64,000 bases of DNA, taken from contig CAZCLA010000005.1 in NCBI GenBank assembly GCA_964499285.1, positions 1 to 64,000 of the forward strand. The letters run 5' to 3'. Under the pieces are notes generated by a model. It saw only the letters and a list, made by a program, of their open reading frames with translations, did no database searches and was not told where the DNA came from. Positions 35,873 through 45,300 of the stretch are shown piece by piece; the first letter of the stretch is position 1; the number at the start of each line of letters is the position of its first letter. This stretch comes from JAGFIY01 sp964499285. GTDB lineage: Bacteria > Bacteroidota > Ignavibacteria > Ignavibacteriales > Melioribacteraceae. Position numbers and translations under genes: made by a program.

Positions 35873-36529
35873 CTACTTTCTATTAATACTGCTTACACCT
35901 GAAAGATCATAATCAATATCACTTGGATTCCCAAAATAATTTACTTTAGATGCTCCACTAGCATTTACCCGTAATGATTTGTGCACATTGACCTCAGCTT
36001 TAGATGCTCCACTTGCGTCAATAGTAACAAAATTTGTATTTAATTCGGAAGCATATAATTCTGATGCACCGGAGATTTCAACATTAAAATTATTCGTGCT
36101 CCCATTTATTTTTGTTTTTGTAGCACCACTTAAATTAAGTATAAAATCTGAATTATGTATATTCCTAATAAAGATATCGCATGCTCCCGAACCGTCAAGT
36201 TTCCGCAAAGCATTTATTGTAACTTTCAATTCAATAGGTTCTTTTGAGCGTAGATTTTTTTTCTGGTCAATAATTAATTTTCCTCCTCGCACTTCCGTTC
36301 TAATCAATTCGTGCAGGTTTTCATCAGTAAGAATTTCAAGACTTGCATCCTCACCTACATCCACATAAAGATCGAATGCTCCGGATATATCAATTTCCGA
36401 AAAATCATCAACACTTCGTTTTTCTGAAATATAGTTGCCGTTTCCTTTGACACCGTCAAAATATCGGCAGCCGGTTAAAACAAAAAGTAATGCAGTTGCC
36501 ATTAAAAAAAATAATTTTACAGTTTTCAT
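35873..36529 (-). CDS. Head-GIN (DUF2807) lipoprotein
   Basis: A 218-residue lipoprotein: an N-terminal signal with lipobox LTGC (Cys21), then a GIN-domain beta-solenoid rich in repeated VxxSGAS motifs (VEISGASEL, VTIDASGASKAEV, VNASGASKVN). The family is abundant in Bacteroidota, cell-surface or periplasmic, without a known enzymatic role; the repeats suggest a structural or adhesive function. A very strong GGAGGAGG site lies directly before the ATG. It is a single-gene unit ending at its own terminator. Confidence 0.9.
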   Translation of the reverse strand: MKTVKLFFLMATALLFVLTGCRYFDGVKGNGNYISEKRSVDDFSEIDISGAFDLYVDVGEDASLEILTDENLHELIRTEVRGGKLIIDQKKNLRSKEPIELKVTINALRKLDGSGACDIFIRNIHNSDFILNLSGATKTKINGSTNNFNVEISGASELYASELNTNFVTIDASGASKAEVNVHKSLRVNASGASKVNYFGNPSDIDYDLSGVSSINRK

Positions 36530-36646
36530 TCCTCCTCCGGATTTTGAAATTTTAGACGAATCTCCTCAATAAATTGTTACAAAATAATTTGATTGAATAA
36601 TACAATTACTGTTGATATTATTGTAGAAATACTGGGATTAAGATAA

Positions 36647-37375
36647 ATGCTGAAAATAGAAAACGTTTCTAAATCATTCGGAAATTTTTTTGCCGTTAAA
36701 AATATAAATCTAAACGTGAAAAGAGGCGATCTCTACGGTTTTCTTGGACCGAATGGTGCAGGAAAAACAACGACAATTAAGATGATAACCGGATTATATA
36801 GACAATCTTCCGGTAAGATTTTCATCGACGAAAAAGATGTTACAGAAAACGAAGCATCAGTCAAATCGAAATTTGGCTATATCCCGGATCAACCGTTTCT
36901 ATACGATAAATTAACAGGAATCGAATACTTGATGTTCACCGGAAGTCTCTATGGAATTAATTCTGAAACTCTTAAAAGTAAAATATATGAATTGATCGAT
37001 GTACTAAAATTCGGTGATTGGATTTATAAAAGAACCGAAGAATACTCTCAAGGAATGAAACAACGAATTACTATAGCAAGTGCATTTATCCATGATCCCG
37101 AATTGATTATAATTGATGAACCGATGGTTGGGCTTGATCCTCAAAGTGCTGCAATTGTTAAGCGCATTCTTGTTCAGAAAGCGCAGAATGGGAAAGCGGT
37201 TTTTGTATCTACTCATAGTTTAAATATAGTAGAAGAAATTTGCAACAAAGTTGCTATCATTAAAAAAGGGGAAATTATTTTTGATGACTCTCTTACCTCG
37301 CTTCAGCAGCAAATTAATGATCATAATCCCACTCTTGAAAAACTTTTCATCGAATTAACTAACGAAGATGAATAG
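36647..37375 (+). CDS. ABC transporter ATP-binding protein
   Basis: A 242-residue ATPase subunit with Walker A GPNGAGKTTTIKM (34-46), the ABC signature in EYSQGMKQRI, Walker B LIIIDEPMVGLDP and the H-loop VSTHS. It belongs to the ABC-2/drug-exporter type without a fused membrane domain. It overlaps the permease gene by eight bases, and the two form an exporter. The substrate is unknown. Confidence 0.94.
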   Translation: MLKIENVSKSFGNFFAVKNINLNVKRGDLYGFLGPNGAGKTTTIKMITGLYRQSSGKIFIDEKDVTENEASVKSKFGYIPDQPFLYDKLTGIEYLMFTGSLYGINSETLKSKIYELIDVLKFGDWIYKRTEEYSQGMKQRITIASAFIHDPELIIIDEPMVGLDPQSAAIVKRILVQKAQNGKAVFVSTHSLNIVEEICNKVAIIKKGEIIFDDSLTSLQQQINDHNPTLEKLFIELTNEDE

Positions 37376-39038
37376 TTTTCTGCAACTTTTGAAATATAAA
37401 ACTATTCTTTTCTTCAGGCTGGAAAAAGGGATAAGTGTCTCAAGAGTAATTAAAGATTTCGGCACTTTTTTAGTTTATACATCTTTCGCTCTAGGTGCCT
37501 ATTATTTTTCTCTGAAATCAATCGAGTACGTTTTAGAAACAATGAAGATTGGGAAATTTCTTCTTCATGAGTTTTTTTCGATAATATTCTTTGTATTTTT
37601 TACCGCAGTAAATGTGGGTAACATAGTAGTCTCATATTCTACAATGTTCAAATCAGACGAAGCACAACACCTTTTTTCAAAGCCAATTCCTCACGGTAGT
37701 ATTTTTACAATTAAATTACTGGATAATTTATTTTACAGTTCCGGTACGTTGTTTTTAATAATGTTTGCATTTTTTACAGGTTATTACGCTTATTTCAATC
37801 AAAGTCCAGGAACAATAGTATTTATCTTGGTATTTAATTTTCTTCCATTTGTAATAATCTCAGCTTGTCTGGGAGTATTAATATTAATGATGATTTTATA
37901 TTTTTCTACAAAAATTGGTTTAAAAAATGTAATCATTATCTCGGCACTAATTTATCTATCTGCAGTTTTTTTGTTTTTCGAGCAAACATCTCCAAGAACA
38001 ATTGTTCAAGAAGTAATGAAAAATTATCCGAATATTGATTTTTACTTTTTGAACGTACTTCCGGAATTTGTAAGATACCTGCCAAATAATTGGCTCTCAT
38101 CATCGTTGTATTGGAATTCTGTCGGAAATTCAGAATTAACAATTTATTACAGTCTTTTTCAATTTCTGATCGGTATAATTGTATTTTTACTAACAGTCAC
38201 AGTCGGAGGAAAGTACTATTATTCACTTTGGTTAAAAGTTCCATCGATTAGAAAAAGTGAGGTCAAAAAATTAGTCGGTAAAAAAAAGAATGGAAGTAAG
38301 ATTAAAATAAAATCTATCTCACCATTCCGAAAAGATTTTGTACAATTTTTTAGAGAACCCAGTCAAATACTTCATTTAATGGTGTTCTTAGTTCTGATAA
38401 TATTTTTCAGCAGTAGTATTGAATCAGTAAATTCAATTATTCCGAAAGATTTTGAGTTAAGAACCATCATATTTTTTTCAGTTCAGCTTTTTATTATACT
38501 CTTTATAACAACCCTTTCACTTCGTTTTATTTTCCCTCAAATAAGTTTGGAAGGTAAAAGCTTCTGGAAAATAAAATCATCACCTGTTCATATCAAAAAA
38601 TTATTCTTTGTGAAATATTTTCCAGTTCAATTATTTGTTACAATAATTGCATTAATTTTATCTGTATTCACTAACAAGAGTTACGATAGTCATGTTTATT
38701 GGTCTATCACTGCAATAATTGTAATCAGTTCTGTTTTTATCGGTAGTTTAAATTTTACTCTAGGATCTGTCTTCGCAATGTACAATGAAAAATCACCTAT
38801 AAGAATTTCTTCTTCGAAAGGTGCATCACTAGCATTTTTGCTAAGTATTTTTTACATGATCTTTCTACTTTTACTTTTCTACGCACCGACTCTCAGTTCA
38901 TTTAGAGAAATTCAATTTGAAAAAACTTTAACTGAGAACCGGTTTCTCGTGTCAATTGTAATAGTGTTTACTATTACGATTATATCCTCAGCTTTAGCTT
39001 ATTATGCTTTTCTAAAAAATATGCAAAAGGATTATTGA
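37368..39038 (+). CDS. ABC transporter permease
   Basis: A 556-residue membrane protein with about 12 hydrophobic helices in two halves (about 28-290 and 330-555) separated by a basic cytoplasmic loop (KKLVGKKKNGSKIKIK). Such two-half permeases pair with a single ATPase of the type encoded upstream. Poor motif content makes substrate prediction impossible. Its 3' end overlaps the convergent VOC-like gene by seven bases. Confidence 0.85.
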   Translation: MNSFLQLLKYKTILFFRLEKGISVSRVIKDFGTFLVYTSFALGAYYFSLKSIEYVLETMKIGKFLLHEFFSIIFFVFFTAVNVGNIVVSYSTMFKSDEAQHLFSKPIPHGSIFTIKLLDNLFYSSGTLFLIMFAFFTGYYAYFNQSPGTIVFILVFNFLPFVIISACLGVLILMMILYFSTKIGLKNVIIISALIYLSAVFLFFEQTSPRTIVQEVMKNYPNIDFYFLNVLPEFVRYLPNNWLSSSLYWNSVGNSELTIYYSLFQFLIGIIVFLLTVTVGGKYYYSLWLKVPSIRKSEVKKLVGKKKNGSKIKIKSISPFRKDFVQFFREPSQILHLMVFLVLIIFFSSSIESVNSIIPKDFELRTIIFFSVQLFIILFITTLSLRFIFPQISLEGKSFWKIKSSPVHIKKLFFVKYFPVQLFVTIIALILSVFTNKSYDSHVYWSITAIIVISSVFIGSLNFTLGSVFAMYNEKSPIRISSSKGASLAFLLSIFYMIFLLLLFYAPTLSSFREIQFEKTLTENRFLVSIVIVFTITIISSALAYYAFLKNMQKDY

Positions 39039-39553
39039 GTAATACGTTTTTCAAGGAACGTCAGAATATATCCGTTGATATCCTCTATTGAAAAACTTCT
39101 CAAGTTATGAATGCTGATATTAGGACTGGAAATTACTTCAACATTATTTTCAATCAATTTGTAGAGTGAATCAATATTAGAAGAATAAATAAAATGCTCT
39201 CTATAACTGGAGTCGATATAATTCAGCAAATCTGAATTGTTCTTATTCTTAAACTCCTTTCTTGAATAAATGAGGAATTTCACATTATCAATATTTATCG
39301 ACGCGAATTCAGTACTATTTTCATTTGAATTAATAACGATATTTTGCTCAGCGAAAACATTCTTGTAAAAATCGATTGTTTCTTGCACATCTTCGGTAGG
39401 CAATAAAATAATTGATTCTTCAAGTTTAGGTCGGTTAATATTTACATATTGTTTCTCAAAAAATAATTCTGCCGCTAAAGTCCACAATAATGCAATAACC
39501 AATATTCCAGCTGCAATAGCAGCTAAACCTTTGGCGGAAGTTGATGATTTCAT
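39032..39553 (-). CDS. Membrane-anchored VOC/glyoxalase-fold protein
   Basis: A 173-residue protein with one N-terminal transmembrane helix (about 10-31). A single VOC module follows: SIILLPTEDVQETIDFYKNVF, a middle LIYSRKEF strand, then a second half with SNIDSLYKLIENNVEV and FSIEDINGYILTFLEK. VOC enzymes usually bind a metal through two His and two Glu; here those positions look mostly replaced, so catalysis is doubtful. GGAGAGG precedes the ATG. It may be an extracytoplasmic binding protein. The fold call rests on pattern only. Confidence 0.65.
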   Translation of the reverse strand: MKSSTSAKGLAAIAAGILVIALLWTLAAELFFEKQYVNINRPKLEESIILLPTEDVQETIDFYKNVFAEQNIVINSNENSTEFASINIDNVKFLIYSRKEFKNKNNSDLLNYIDSSYREHFIYSSNIDSLYKLIENNVEVISSPNISIHNLRSFSIEDINGYILTFLEKRITQ

Positions 39554-39632
39554 TATTCCTCTCCTTCGTTAATACAATATTAAAAATATTTTGTTACGTT
39601 TGTACTTCAATTTTGTAAAAAGGAATTAAATA

Positions 39633-40811
39633 TTGAGCGAAAACACTTACGGTTCTGACGTATTAGTTAAGTTTATAAACGGCAAGCAATTTATACTCAT
39701 TGGGACAGCGCATATATCTCAAAAATCAGTTGAACTTGTTAAAGAGGTAATATTTGGCGAAAAACCTGATGTCGTTTGTATTGAGTTGGATAAACAGCGC
39801 TATGCTTCACTTGCTGAAAAGAAAAAATGGGAAAGTTTAGATCTCCGGGCAGTAATAAAACAGAAACAGCTTTCTACGCTTTTAATTAATATTCTCCTGG
39901 CAAGTTATCAGAAAAAACTTGGAGAAAAACTTGGTGTAATGCCCGGGACAGAATTGCTCGAGGCAGCTAAATCGGCAGAAGAAAATTCAATTCCATTTGA
40001 ACTTTGTGACCGTGATGTAAGAATTACACTCCGAAGAGCTTGGAACTCAATGTCATTCTTCCAAAAAATGAAATTTATGCTCACCGGAATTGCAGGCATT
40101 TTTGAACATGAGGAAATAACCGAAGAAAAACTCGAGGAGATTAAAGATAAAGATACATTGAACGAACTTATGTCCGAACTTGGAAAAGCAATGCCTGTTC
40201 TCAAAAAAGTTTTAATAGATGAACGCGACATGTATCTTGCCCAGAAAATTCAAGAATCAGAGGGGGATAAAATTGTTGCAGTCGTTGGGAAAGGACATTT
40301 GAACGGTATAGCAGAAATTCTTGAAAAGAATGAAGACAATGATTTAAGTCAAATCGAAATAATTCCAAAAGTATCACCCTTGTTGAAAATTATCGGTTGG
40401 GGAATTCCTGTATTAATATTGGGAGCAATTACTTATATCGCAGTTACAAAAGGTGTTTCAGCAGCCGGTGATAATCTACTGTTTTGGTTTTTGGCAAATG
40501 GGATTCCCTGTGCAGTTGGGTCGATTTTGGCGTTTGGACATCCTTTTACCGTTTTGGTTTCCTTCCTTTCCGCACCTTTCACAAGTTTGACTCCTGTAAT
40601 TGGAGCGGGTTATGTAGCCGCTTTTGTTCAAGTTTATTTTAAGCCACCGATGGTCAAGGAATTTCAATCTGTTACGGACGACATAAATAAATTTAAGAAA
40701 TGGTGGACGAATAAATTATTAAGAATTCTTTTAGTATTTATTCTAGCCGGAATAGGCAGTGCATTGGGCACTTATGTCGGTTTGTACGAAATAATAAAAA
40801 ATCTATTCTGA
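39633..40811 (+). CDS. TraB/PrgY-family membrane protein
   Basis: A 392-residue protein. The N-terminal TraB domain (about 1-235) has LIGTAHISQKSVELV, the CIELDKQRY block, then FELCDRDVRITLRRAW and VVGKGHLNGI. Three or four C-terminal transmembrane helices follow (about 250-390). The family is related to Tiki-type metalloproteases; in Enterococcus it blocks sex-pheromone activity, but its role in other bacteria is unknown. It starts with TTG at 39633, with AAGGAA about nine bases upstream. It converges on the pduT-like gene with a four-base gap. Confidence 0.85.
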   Translation: MSENTYGSDVLVKFINGKQFILIGTAHISQKSVELVKEVIFGEKPDVVCIELDKQRYASLAEKKKWESLDLRAVIKQKQLSTLLINILLASYQKKLGEKLGVMPGTELLEAAKSAEENSIPFELCDRDVRITLRRAWNSMSFFQKMKFMLTGIAGIFEHEEITEEKLEEIKDKDTLNELMSELGKAMPVLKKVLIDERDMYLAQKIQESEGDKIVAVVGKGHLNGIAEILEKNEDNDLSQIEIIPKVSPLLKIIGWGIPVLILGAITYIAVTKGVSAAGDNLLFWFLANGIPCAVGSILAFGHPFTVLVSFLSAPFTSLTPVIGAGYVAAFVQVYFKPPMVKEFQSVTDDINKFKKWWTNKLLRILLVFILAGIGSALGTYVGLYEIIKNLF

Positions 40812-40815
40812 TTAG

Positions 40816-41361
40816 TTATATCATTTCGCTCATCAATTCTTTCCTTGGCTGAGGAATTACTACTTTATTAACAAGGAGTCCTTTCTCACCAATTTTTGCG
40901 GCACCGGCTTCGACGGCACTCGTAACTGCAGCAACCTCTCCCGTCAAAGTGCAGAATGCTTTTCCCCCCAATGCCATAGCTAAACGAATTTCAATAAGTT
41001 TTACTGTGGCAGATTTTACAGCCGCATCAGCACCTTCAATCAACGAAGCGACAGAGAAGGATTCAATGATTCCAAGAGCTTCAAGTTGGTTGGCTGTTGT
41101 GTGTCCACTCAAAGCGGGAAAGATATCAGGATGTACATTGGGAATCACAAAAGTATCGATCACTGCATAATCAACAGAGGTTGAAGCATTATCGACTGCA
41201 GACTGAACTTCAGCTACTTCGCCACCGATAAGAACCATATATTTTCCGCTGCAGATTGTTCTTGATAGAATTAATTCTACATTAGAAGTTTTTAACATAA
41301 TATCTGCTGCATGCATTCCGGCTGCAATGCTTGTCATTTCAATTAAACCGAGTGAATTCAT
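40816..41361 (-). CDS. PduT-like tandem BMC-domain shell protein
   Basis: A 181-residue protein with two bacterial-microcompartment (BMC) domains (about 4-85 and 95-178), each with the G(L/I)IE start. It forms pseudohexameric trimers. The loop TICSGKY near residue 37 matches the Cys that binds a [4Fe-4S] cluster at the trimer pore in PduT. PduT is believed to pass electrons through the shell with PduS. The PduS-like gene directly precedes it (17 bases). No other shell or cargo gene is in the window. A good AGGA site precedes the ATG. Confidence 0.92.
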   Translation of the reverse strand: MNSLGLIEMTSIAAGMHAADIMLKTSNVELILSRTICSGKYMVLIGGEVAEVQSAVDNASTSVDYAVIDTFVIPNVHPDIFPALSGHTTANQLEALGIIESFSVASLIEGADAAVKSATVKLIEIRLAMALGGKAFCTLTGEVAAVTSAVEAGAAKIGEKGLLVNKVVIPQPRKELMSEMI

Positions 41362-41378
41362 TTATTTTCCTTTCGCTA

Positions 41379-42704
41379 TTATCTTTTTATTTCTATATAA
41401 TCTTCCGTTATTTTCGATATTTTGCCTGTAACCGAACTGTGAATATTTGCTCCTAGGTTTCCTTCTTCCGGGGCAGCAATTATCTGACCTTTCTCAACTA
41501 ATTGATTAAGCTTAACTTTGGAAGCTGCAGCTGCACCGGCGTGCTGTTTTAATTTTAATCTCACTATCTCGGGTTCAAAACTAATTTCCTTAAATGGAGT
41601 TTTTGAATCATACTGTTCTACATTCAGTTTTTTCATAAGTTGTTTTAGCGGAACTCTCCTCCCCTCTTTTACGGGATGAACTTTTACAGGCTTCTGTTGT
41701 TCGTATTTAAATCCTTCATTTCTCATTTGCACTTTGCTTTGATCGCAGGCTTCTCGAGGATATAAATCTTCAGGACAAGCATACAAAGAACATAGTCCAC
41801 AGGAACAGCATAAATCAGCAAACTGATTCCAATATTCTTTTCCCGATGTGGTAAACTCAAGTGTACGCATAACTTTATGAGGTTGTACATCATAACCAAG
41901 AAGATATCTTGGACAGAATTCAGTGCAGTATGTGCACTGATCACAAGCAGATTTTCCTATCCTGTTCATATCATCGTAGGAACGGTTCATTCTATCGATT
42001 AGATAATGATTGCGCGGAAGTACGATTAAGCCAGCCGTGGCTTTTGTGATAACTTCTTCCGGATCAAAAGTAAGCTTCCCCATCAACAATCCGCTGACAA
42101 AAATTCCGAAATCATTTGTACTTGTTCCACCGGCTAATTCAATTACATCCTTGAAACTTGTTCCGACTTCAACGAAAAATGATGATGGATTTTTAACCAG
42201 ACCGGCGACACAAATAAATTTCCTTATTACAGGTTCTTCCTTTTCGGCATGATAGATATTATAAAATGTCTCAACATTATTTACAAGACAACCAACATCA
42301 AGCGGAATTCCGTGAGGAGGGATCAGTCTTTTTGTCGCTTCGTAAACGAGTTCATATTCATCGCCGGAAGGATAAAAATCACCAAGGACACACATCTCAA
42401 TATTAGCATCCCGTTCGTCAATAGCATTTTGAATTGCCTCAATTGCGGTGACATTTTTTCCTTTGATCCCAAAAATACCTTTTTTAGCTTTAGTCTGCTC
42501 CATCATTAAAAGCATACCATCAATGATTTCATTCGGGAAGTTCAACATTATCTCAAAATCTTTATGAATCAACGGTTCGCACTCCGCCCCGTTAGCAATT
42601 ACAAATTCAACTTCCGATTTAGCCTTAATGTGTGTCGGAAACGCACCTCCGCCGGCACCTACGACTCCCGCATTGAATATTTTTTCAGGTAATGTCATTC
42701 TCAT
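41379..42704 (-). CDS. PduS-like RnfC-type flavo/iron-sulfur protein
   Basis: A 441-residue soluble protein of the PduS/RnfC family. PduS is an FMN enzyme that oxidises NADH and reduces cobalamin. The N-terminal Complex1_51K domain has GVVGAGGGAFPTH (14-26) and NGAECEPLIHKDFEIM. An SLBB segment follows, then two [4Fe-4S] sites (CDQCTYCTEFC and CCSCGLC...C) and a biotinyl-like C terminus (SSVTGKISKI). It shares ATGA with the PP2C stop; the Met at residue 3 has better ribosome-site spacing. It is paired with the PduT-like shell protein. Confidence 0.92.
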   Translation of the reverse strand: MRMTLPEKIFNAGVVGAGGGAFPTHIKAKSEVEFVIANGAECEPLIHKDFEIMLNFPNEIIDGMLLMMEQTKAKKGIFGIKGKNVTAIEAIQNAIDERDANIEMCVLGDFYPSGDEYELVYEATKRLIPPHGIPLDVGCLVNNVETFYNIYHAEKEEPVIRKFICVAGLVKNPSSFFVEVGTSFKDVIELAGGTSTNDFGIFVSGLLMGKLTFDPEEVITKATAGLIVLPRNHYLIDRMNRSYDDMNRIGKSACDQCTYCTEFCPRYLLGYDVQPHKVMRTLEFTTSGKEYWNQFADLCCSCGLCSLYACPEDLYPREACDQSKVQMRNEGFKYEQQKPVKVHPVKEGRRVPLKQLMKKLNVEQYDSKTPFKEISFEPEIVRLKLKQHAGAAAASKVKLNQLVEKGQIIAAPEEGNLGANIHSSVTGKISKITEDYIEIKR

Positions 42705-43936
42705 CTCACCCTTTTAATTACAACGAGCGATTTATCGTCTTGATATTTTGAACCGTTCGCACAAAATTTTTGAATATCGTCAAGGATCGTATAAGTTAAT
42801 TGTTTCGGTGATAGATCCATATTCTTTTTGATCACGTCTTTCAATCTCTCTTCTTCATATAGTTCATAGCTTTCGTTTGCAGCTTCGGTAATCCCATCCG
42901 AATATATAACTAAAACATCTCCCTTCTCAAAATTTATACTATCTGTTTCAAATCTAGAGTTAGGTGCTGGGCCCAAGAGCGGACCAGTCGGATCAAGCAT
43001 CTGAATTTTACCGTCACTTTTATGAACAAAAATCGGTGGATTATGACCGGCATTTGAATATAAGAAGAGACCTTTTTTATCGTTTGATAATTCTCCGTAA
43101 AAAAGTGTTGTGAATCTGTCGTCACTGAAAATTTTATTTATAAGTTGATTTAGCATATTCATCATTGGCGATATTTTCAGCTGAAATGAGCAAGCCATCC
43201 TCAGTGCACCTGAAATATACATGGCTTCAGCGGCAGCACTTATTCCTTTTGATGCGGCATCACCTAACACCACTCCGCATCGCTCTTCATCGTATCCGAT
43301 TTGAATATAGTCGAAGAAATCACCGCCAAGTGTTTCGGCTGGGAGTGTAATACCAAAAAGCTCGTAATTGTGAAATGTAAATTCGTGCTCAGGAAGAATA
43401 CTTCTCTGAAGCTGTTTAGCTTTATCAATATCCTCCTGAATTGATTTATTAGTGGTTGCAAGCCACCTTTCTTTTAATTTTGATGTAAGAACAGTCGCAA
43501 CGATATTAAGTATATATCTCAAATCTTCTTTAATATCATCAGAATGGAGTGCAATTATATAATCATAATATTTTGTTCCATCTATTAGAACGCGTGGACC
43601 AACACCGCTAGCGGAATAATTATATATCCCTTTCTGCTGTAAAGCCAAATTCGTTTCGCTTGACAAAACTGTCCTATATTTTGCAACTTCATCAAAAGCG
43701 GGATAATCTTGAATTTTTATTGTAAAATTTGGCTGTAATTTCTGATTTTTGGAAGTCTGAAAAATGAGTTGATATGCTTTTTCAGTCTTATTTAATTTCC
43801 AAATTCTTCCGCCGCTTACATTTATTTGATCGTCCTCAACTAGTTTTTGAACAACCCGGAATAGGAGATCTTTTTCGGAATTAAACTTTTGCGATGCAAC
43901 CGAATCAAGCGTTTTATATAGTTTTCTTTGTTCCAT
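42701..43936 (-). CDS. PP2C/SpoIIE-type serine phosphatase
   Basis: A 411-residue soluble phosphatase. An N-terminal sensor-like region (about 1-165) may be GAF-like, then a linker helix KQLQRSILPE typical of RsbU, then the PP2C-SpoIIE domain with metal-binding motifs GGDFFDY, GDAASKGISAA and YSDGITEA. It should dephosphorylate an anti-sigma-factor antagonist or similar protein; no such partner is nearby. Co-transcription with the PduS/PduT pair (ATGA overlap) and the peptidase (three bases) is unusual. Confidence 0.92.
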   Translation of the reverse strand: MEQRKLYKTLDSVASQKFNSEKDLLFRVVQKLVEDDQINVSGGRIWKLNKTEKAYQLIFQTSKNQKLQPNFTIKIQDYPAFDEVAKYRTVLSSETNLALQQKGIYNYSASGVGPRVLIDGTKYYDYIIALHSDDIKEDLRYILNIVATVLTSKLKERWLATTNKSIQEDIDKAKQLQRSILPEHEFTFHNYELFGITLPAETLGGDFFDYIQIGYDEERCGVVLGDAASKGISAAAEAMYISGALRMACSFQLKISPMMNMLNQLINKIFSDDRFTTLFYGELSNDKKGLFLYSNAGHNPPIFVHKSDGKIQMLDPTGPLLGPAPNSRFETDSINFEKGDVLVIYSDGITEAANESYELYEEERLKDVIKKNMDLSPKQLTYTILDDIQKFCANGSKYQDDKSLVVIKRVR

Positions 43937-43939
43937 AAA

Positions 43940-45208
43940 TTATTCTGTATAAAATTTTAATAGTTTTTCAATTGCATCTTTTGATGCCTCATTAAATCCG
44001 GGGTCGGATAGCACTCTCATTATACTATTTTGGGTCGGACGATATACACCTTTTGCAACATAACCGCCTCCTTCATAAACTCCAACCTTATCCTTATAAT
44101 CTTCAGTTGCGGGGGTCGGAATCGGGGTATTTTCATCGAGCATATCTTTCCATTTACTTTCAAAATCTACTAAAGTAGTAATGTTCGGTTCCCAAGGTTC
44201 AACGTCGAGCGGATAAAATTCTTCATAAGTATATGGATCTACATATTCATCTGCCAATCCTGCAAAACCATGTCCGAATTCATGAATGAAAACTTCCTTA
44301 CCCATCGGATTTTTTGTGATGCAAAGCGAATAATAATTGTAGATTGCACCTCCGCCGTACTTATCGGAATTAACTAGGATATAAATTTGATCATAAGGAG
44401 CATTTGCCGCGACATCACATACCTTTTTGTAATCCTGGGTCATCAAATATCTCTCGCTGTCAAACGTATAATATCTTGAGTTCAGAAGTGTATTGTTCCA
44501 TCTTTTATTGGCAGGAATATCCGATCCAGCGTCCATTGAAGGTGAAAGAATTCCACGTATGTTAATTTTATCTTTATAATCTGAGAAAGGCTCGTATTCA
44601 AATAAATATCCCGCAAATCTTTGACAGTCAGCCTTAAAAAGTTCCATTTCTTCTCTTGTGTAGCCTTCGGGTAGGAATAAAATATCCAACGATTCCGAAG
44701 GATCTCCACTTATGTGAACCTCATAAACTTCTTTAGGATTGTCTAATCCTTTCCTAATAAAATAGTTGTTCGGATTAATCGAATAAATAAATTTTGAAGA
44801 AAACTTACCGTTTCTCTCTCTTCTGAATATCTCGACAATTACAGTATGCTTCGGATAAGGAAAAATAATTGTTCCTGACATCGATTTAACAACTGATTTT
44901 GATTCTGCTGTTGTCTGCCATTCCTGATATAATGTCGAAAATCCTCTGGAATAAATTAAGGAGTTAGTTGAAGAATCTCGGACTTCAAATTTATAATTTC
45001 CGTAACCGAAGATATCAATTAGATTTATTTTTGATCCACCCCAAAATGGTTCCTCTATCAATTCGTCCAGTGAAATTATTTCAGTCGTTTGATCACCTGT
45101 ATGGAAAAAATCAAGTCGCAAGGTTTTGTCCAAAAAATATTCATCAAAACTGATCTGAGCAAAACTAAATGATGTCCAAAGTAGAGTTAAAAAAATAATC
45201 TTTTTCAT
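43940..45208 (-). CDS. Secreted M64-family (IgA-type) metallopeptidase
   Basis: A 422-residue exported protein: a signal peptide (about 1-18, ending SFAQ), a beta-rich N-terminal domain (about 20-165), then the peptidase domain. The zinc site is FIHEFGHGFAGLADEY near residue 315, an HExxH motif followed by the Gly..Asp-Glu typical of family M64. The start at 45208 (MKKIIFLTLL) is preferred because it opens the signal peptide; the frame extends nine residues upstream. Its substrate is unknown. It is first in the run with the PP2C, pduS-like and pduT-like genes. Confidence 0.88.
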   Translation of the reverse strand: MKKIIFLTLLWTSFSFAQISFDEYFLDKTLRLDFFHTGDQTTEIISLDELIEEPFWGGSKINLIDIFGYGNYKFEVRDSSTNSLIYSRGFSTLYQEWQTTAESKSVVKSMSGTIIFPYPKHTVIVEIFRRERNGKFSSKFIYSINPNNYFIRKGLDNPKEVYEVHISGDPSESLDILFLPEGYTREEMELFKADCQRFAGYLFEYEPFSDYKDKINIRGILSPSMDAGSDIPANKRWNNTLLNSRYYTFDSERYLMTQDYKKVCDVAANAPYDQIYILVNSDKYGGGAIYNYYSLCITKNPMGKEVFIHEFGHGFAGLADEYVDPYTYEEFYPLDVEPWEPNITTLVDFESKWKDMLDENTPIPTPATEDYKDKVGVYEGGGYVAKGVYRPTQNSIMRVLSDPGFNEASKDAIEKLLKFYTE

Positions 45209-45257
45209 ACCACACCATTTTTTTATTAGAAACATAAATTTAATCTTTGTATAAAAA

Positions 45258-45280
45258 AAATGCCCTGTAAAAGGGCATTT
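45258..45280 (-). terminator. Terminator after clpC
   Basis: A nine-base stem AAATGCCCT/AGGGCATTT with a five-base loop, followed leftward by T-rich sequence. It lies 20 bases after the clpC stop and separates it from the M64 peptidase operon. Confidence 0.9.
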
Positions 45281-45300
45281 TTAAAAAATATTTTAGGAAA

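Noticed and set aside
40816..42704. Calling a complete bacterial microcompartment locus
   Set aside because: Only the PduT-like shell protein and the PduS-like protein are present; no hexamer, pentamer or cargo enzyme gene is nearby.
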